A DNA stretch of 15,432 nt from Gordoniibacillus chartarius. Lineage in GTDB: Bacteria; Bacillota; Bacilli; Paenibacillales; NBRC-103111. Location of the stretch: NCBI RefSeq assembly GCF_042432825.1, contig NZ_JBHLWN010000089.1:1-15432 (forward strand). Reading direction: 5' to 3'. This document shows positions 15,227 to 15,432 of this stretch, in pieces. A model generated the notes under the pieces. That model was not told the DNA's origin. It was given only the letters and a program-made list of their open reading frames with translations, and did not search any database. A program made the position numbers and the translations under genes. The first letter of the stretch is position 1; every line of letters begins with the position of its first letter.

Positions 15227-15232
15227 TGACAT
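15173..15232 (-). CDS. Possible 19-residue basic leader peptide upstream of the DUF1648 gene
   Basis: ATG 15232 is preceded by AAGGGAG with 6-nt spacing and encodes a Lys/Arg-rich peptide beginning M-S-K-K-K-T-R-E-K and ending T-L-I-Y. Its TGA abuts the ribosome binding site of the DUF1648 gene. It may be a translated leader, the duplicated 3' end of a gene lying beyond the window, or chance. The same frame stays open upstream to 15382 without a good start. I know no homologue. Confidence 0.25.
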   Translation of the reverse strand: MSKKKTREKVRKTEKTLIY

Positions 15233-15371
15233 CCAAAGCTCCCTTGGATAGGATTTGACGAGGAGTGAATATTTGGAATCGACCTGTTGGCGGGAATAGA
15301 GGTGGGGACCACCCCGCTTTTTGAAAGCCGTATGGTCGCATATGGATCTCCACATGAACCCTTGTGGTTTA

Positions 15372-15432
15372 CCCTCCCTCAATAAATTAATGTTTTCTCC
15401 GTTTTTCTGACTTTTTCGCGTGTTTTCTTCTT
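15372..15432. repeat. 61-bp perfect direct repeat, copy 2, cut by the window end
   Basis: Identical to 15166-15226 over its whole visible length and still matching at the last base, so the real repeat may be longer. Either a 206-bp tandem duplication or an assembly-edge artefact would produce this pattern. Confidence 0.95.

Noticed and set aside
15301..15322. Plus-strand hairpin GGTGG/CCACC followed by a T-run
   Set aside because: A 5-bp stem with a 3-nt loop, four bases away from the T-run and with no plus-strand gene ahead of it, is too weak to call a terminator.
15039..15353. 104-codon minus-strand frame spanning the repeat and the start of the DUF1648 gene
   Set aside because: It overlaps the confident DUF1648 gene in another frame and has no ribosome binding site or recognisable domain.

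Overview
The window reads as an accessory stretch of a Gram-positive chromosome, most likely Paenibacillus or a close relative. The grounds are lipoprotein-type binding proteins, AGGAGG-like ribosome binding sites with some TTG/GTG starts, a YesM-type two-transmembrane histidine kinase next to a carbohydrate ABC transporter, and a Bacillus-type Fur box. The genus is inferred from gene style, not from a marker gene.

Layout. (1) Positions 9-4951, minus strand: a sensor histidine kinase followed by a family-1 sugar-binding lipoprotein and two MalF/MalG-type permeases. No response regulator and no ATPase of this transporter lie in the window, and the last permease stops about 30-40 residues early. 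(2) Positions 5053-6283, minus: a decayed UvrA-like ABC ATPase pseudogene with an amber codon, a large internal deletion and a frameshift. Divergent from it at 6373-7329 is an intact HTH/WYL regulator. A perfect inverted repeat between the two overlaps the pseudogene's likely promoter. (3) Positions 7339-13605, minus: a six-gene operon resembling the nickel/opine-metallophore (Cnt/Opp1/Nik) uptake systems, in the order binding protein, permease, permease, ATPase, MFS exporter, ATPase. The last four junctions are 4-nt start/stop overlaps. A Fur-type box (13637-13651) sits just upstream. (4) Positions 13723-13982, plus, across that Fur box: the wreck of a second MFS transporter resembling the operon's exporter, ending at a terminator. 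(5) Positions 14069-15157, minus: a DUF1648/DUF5808 membrane protein, preceded by a 206-bp-period direct repeat that runs off the window end.

How they work together. The six-gene operon is the main functional unit. It should import a metal-metallophore complex through a lipoprotein, two permeases and two ATPases, and export free metallophore through the MFS protein, with repression by iron-loaded Fur. The nicotianamine-like synthase and opine dehydrogenase genes that usually accompany this system are not in the window. The histidine kinase probably senses a carbohydrate-related signal for the adjacent transporter. No tRNA, rRNA, CRISPR array, transposase or phage gene was seen.
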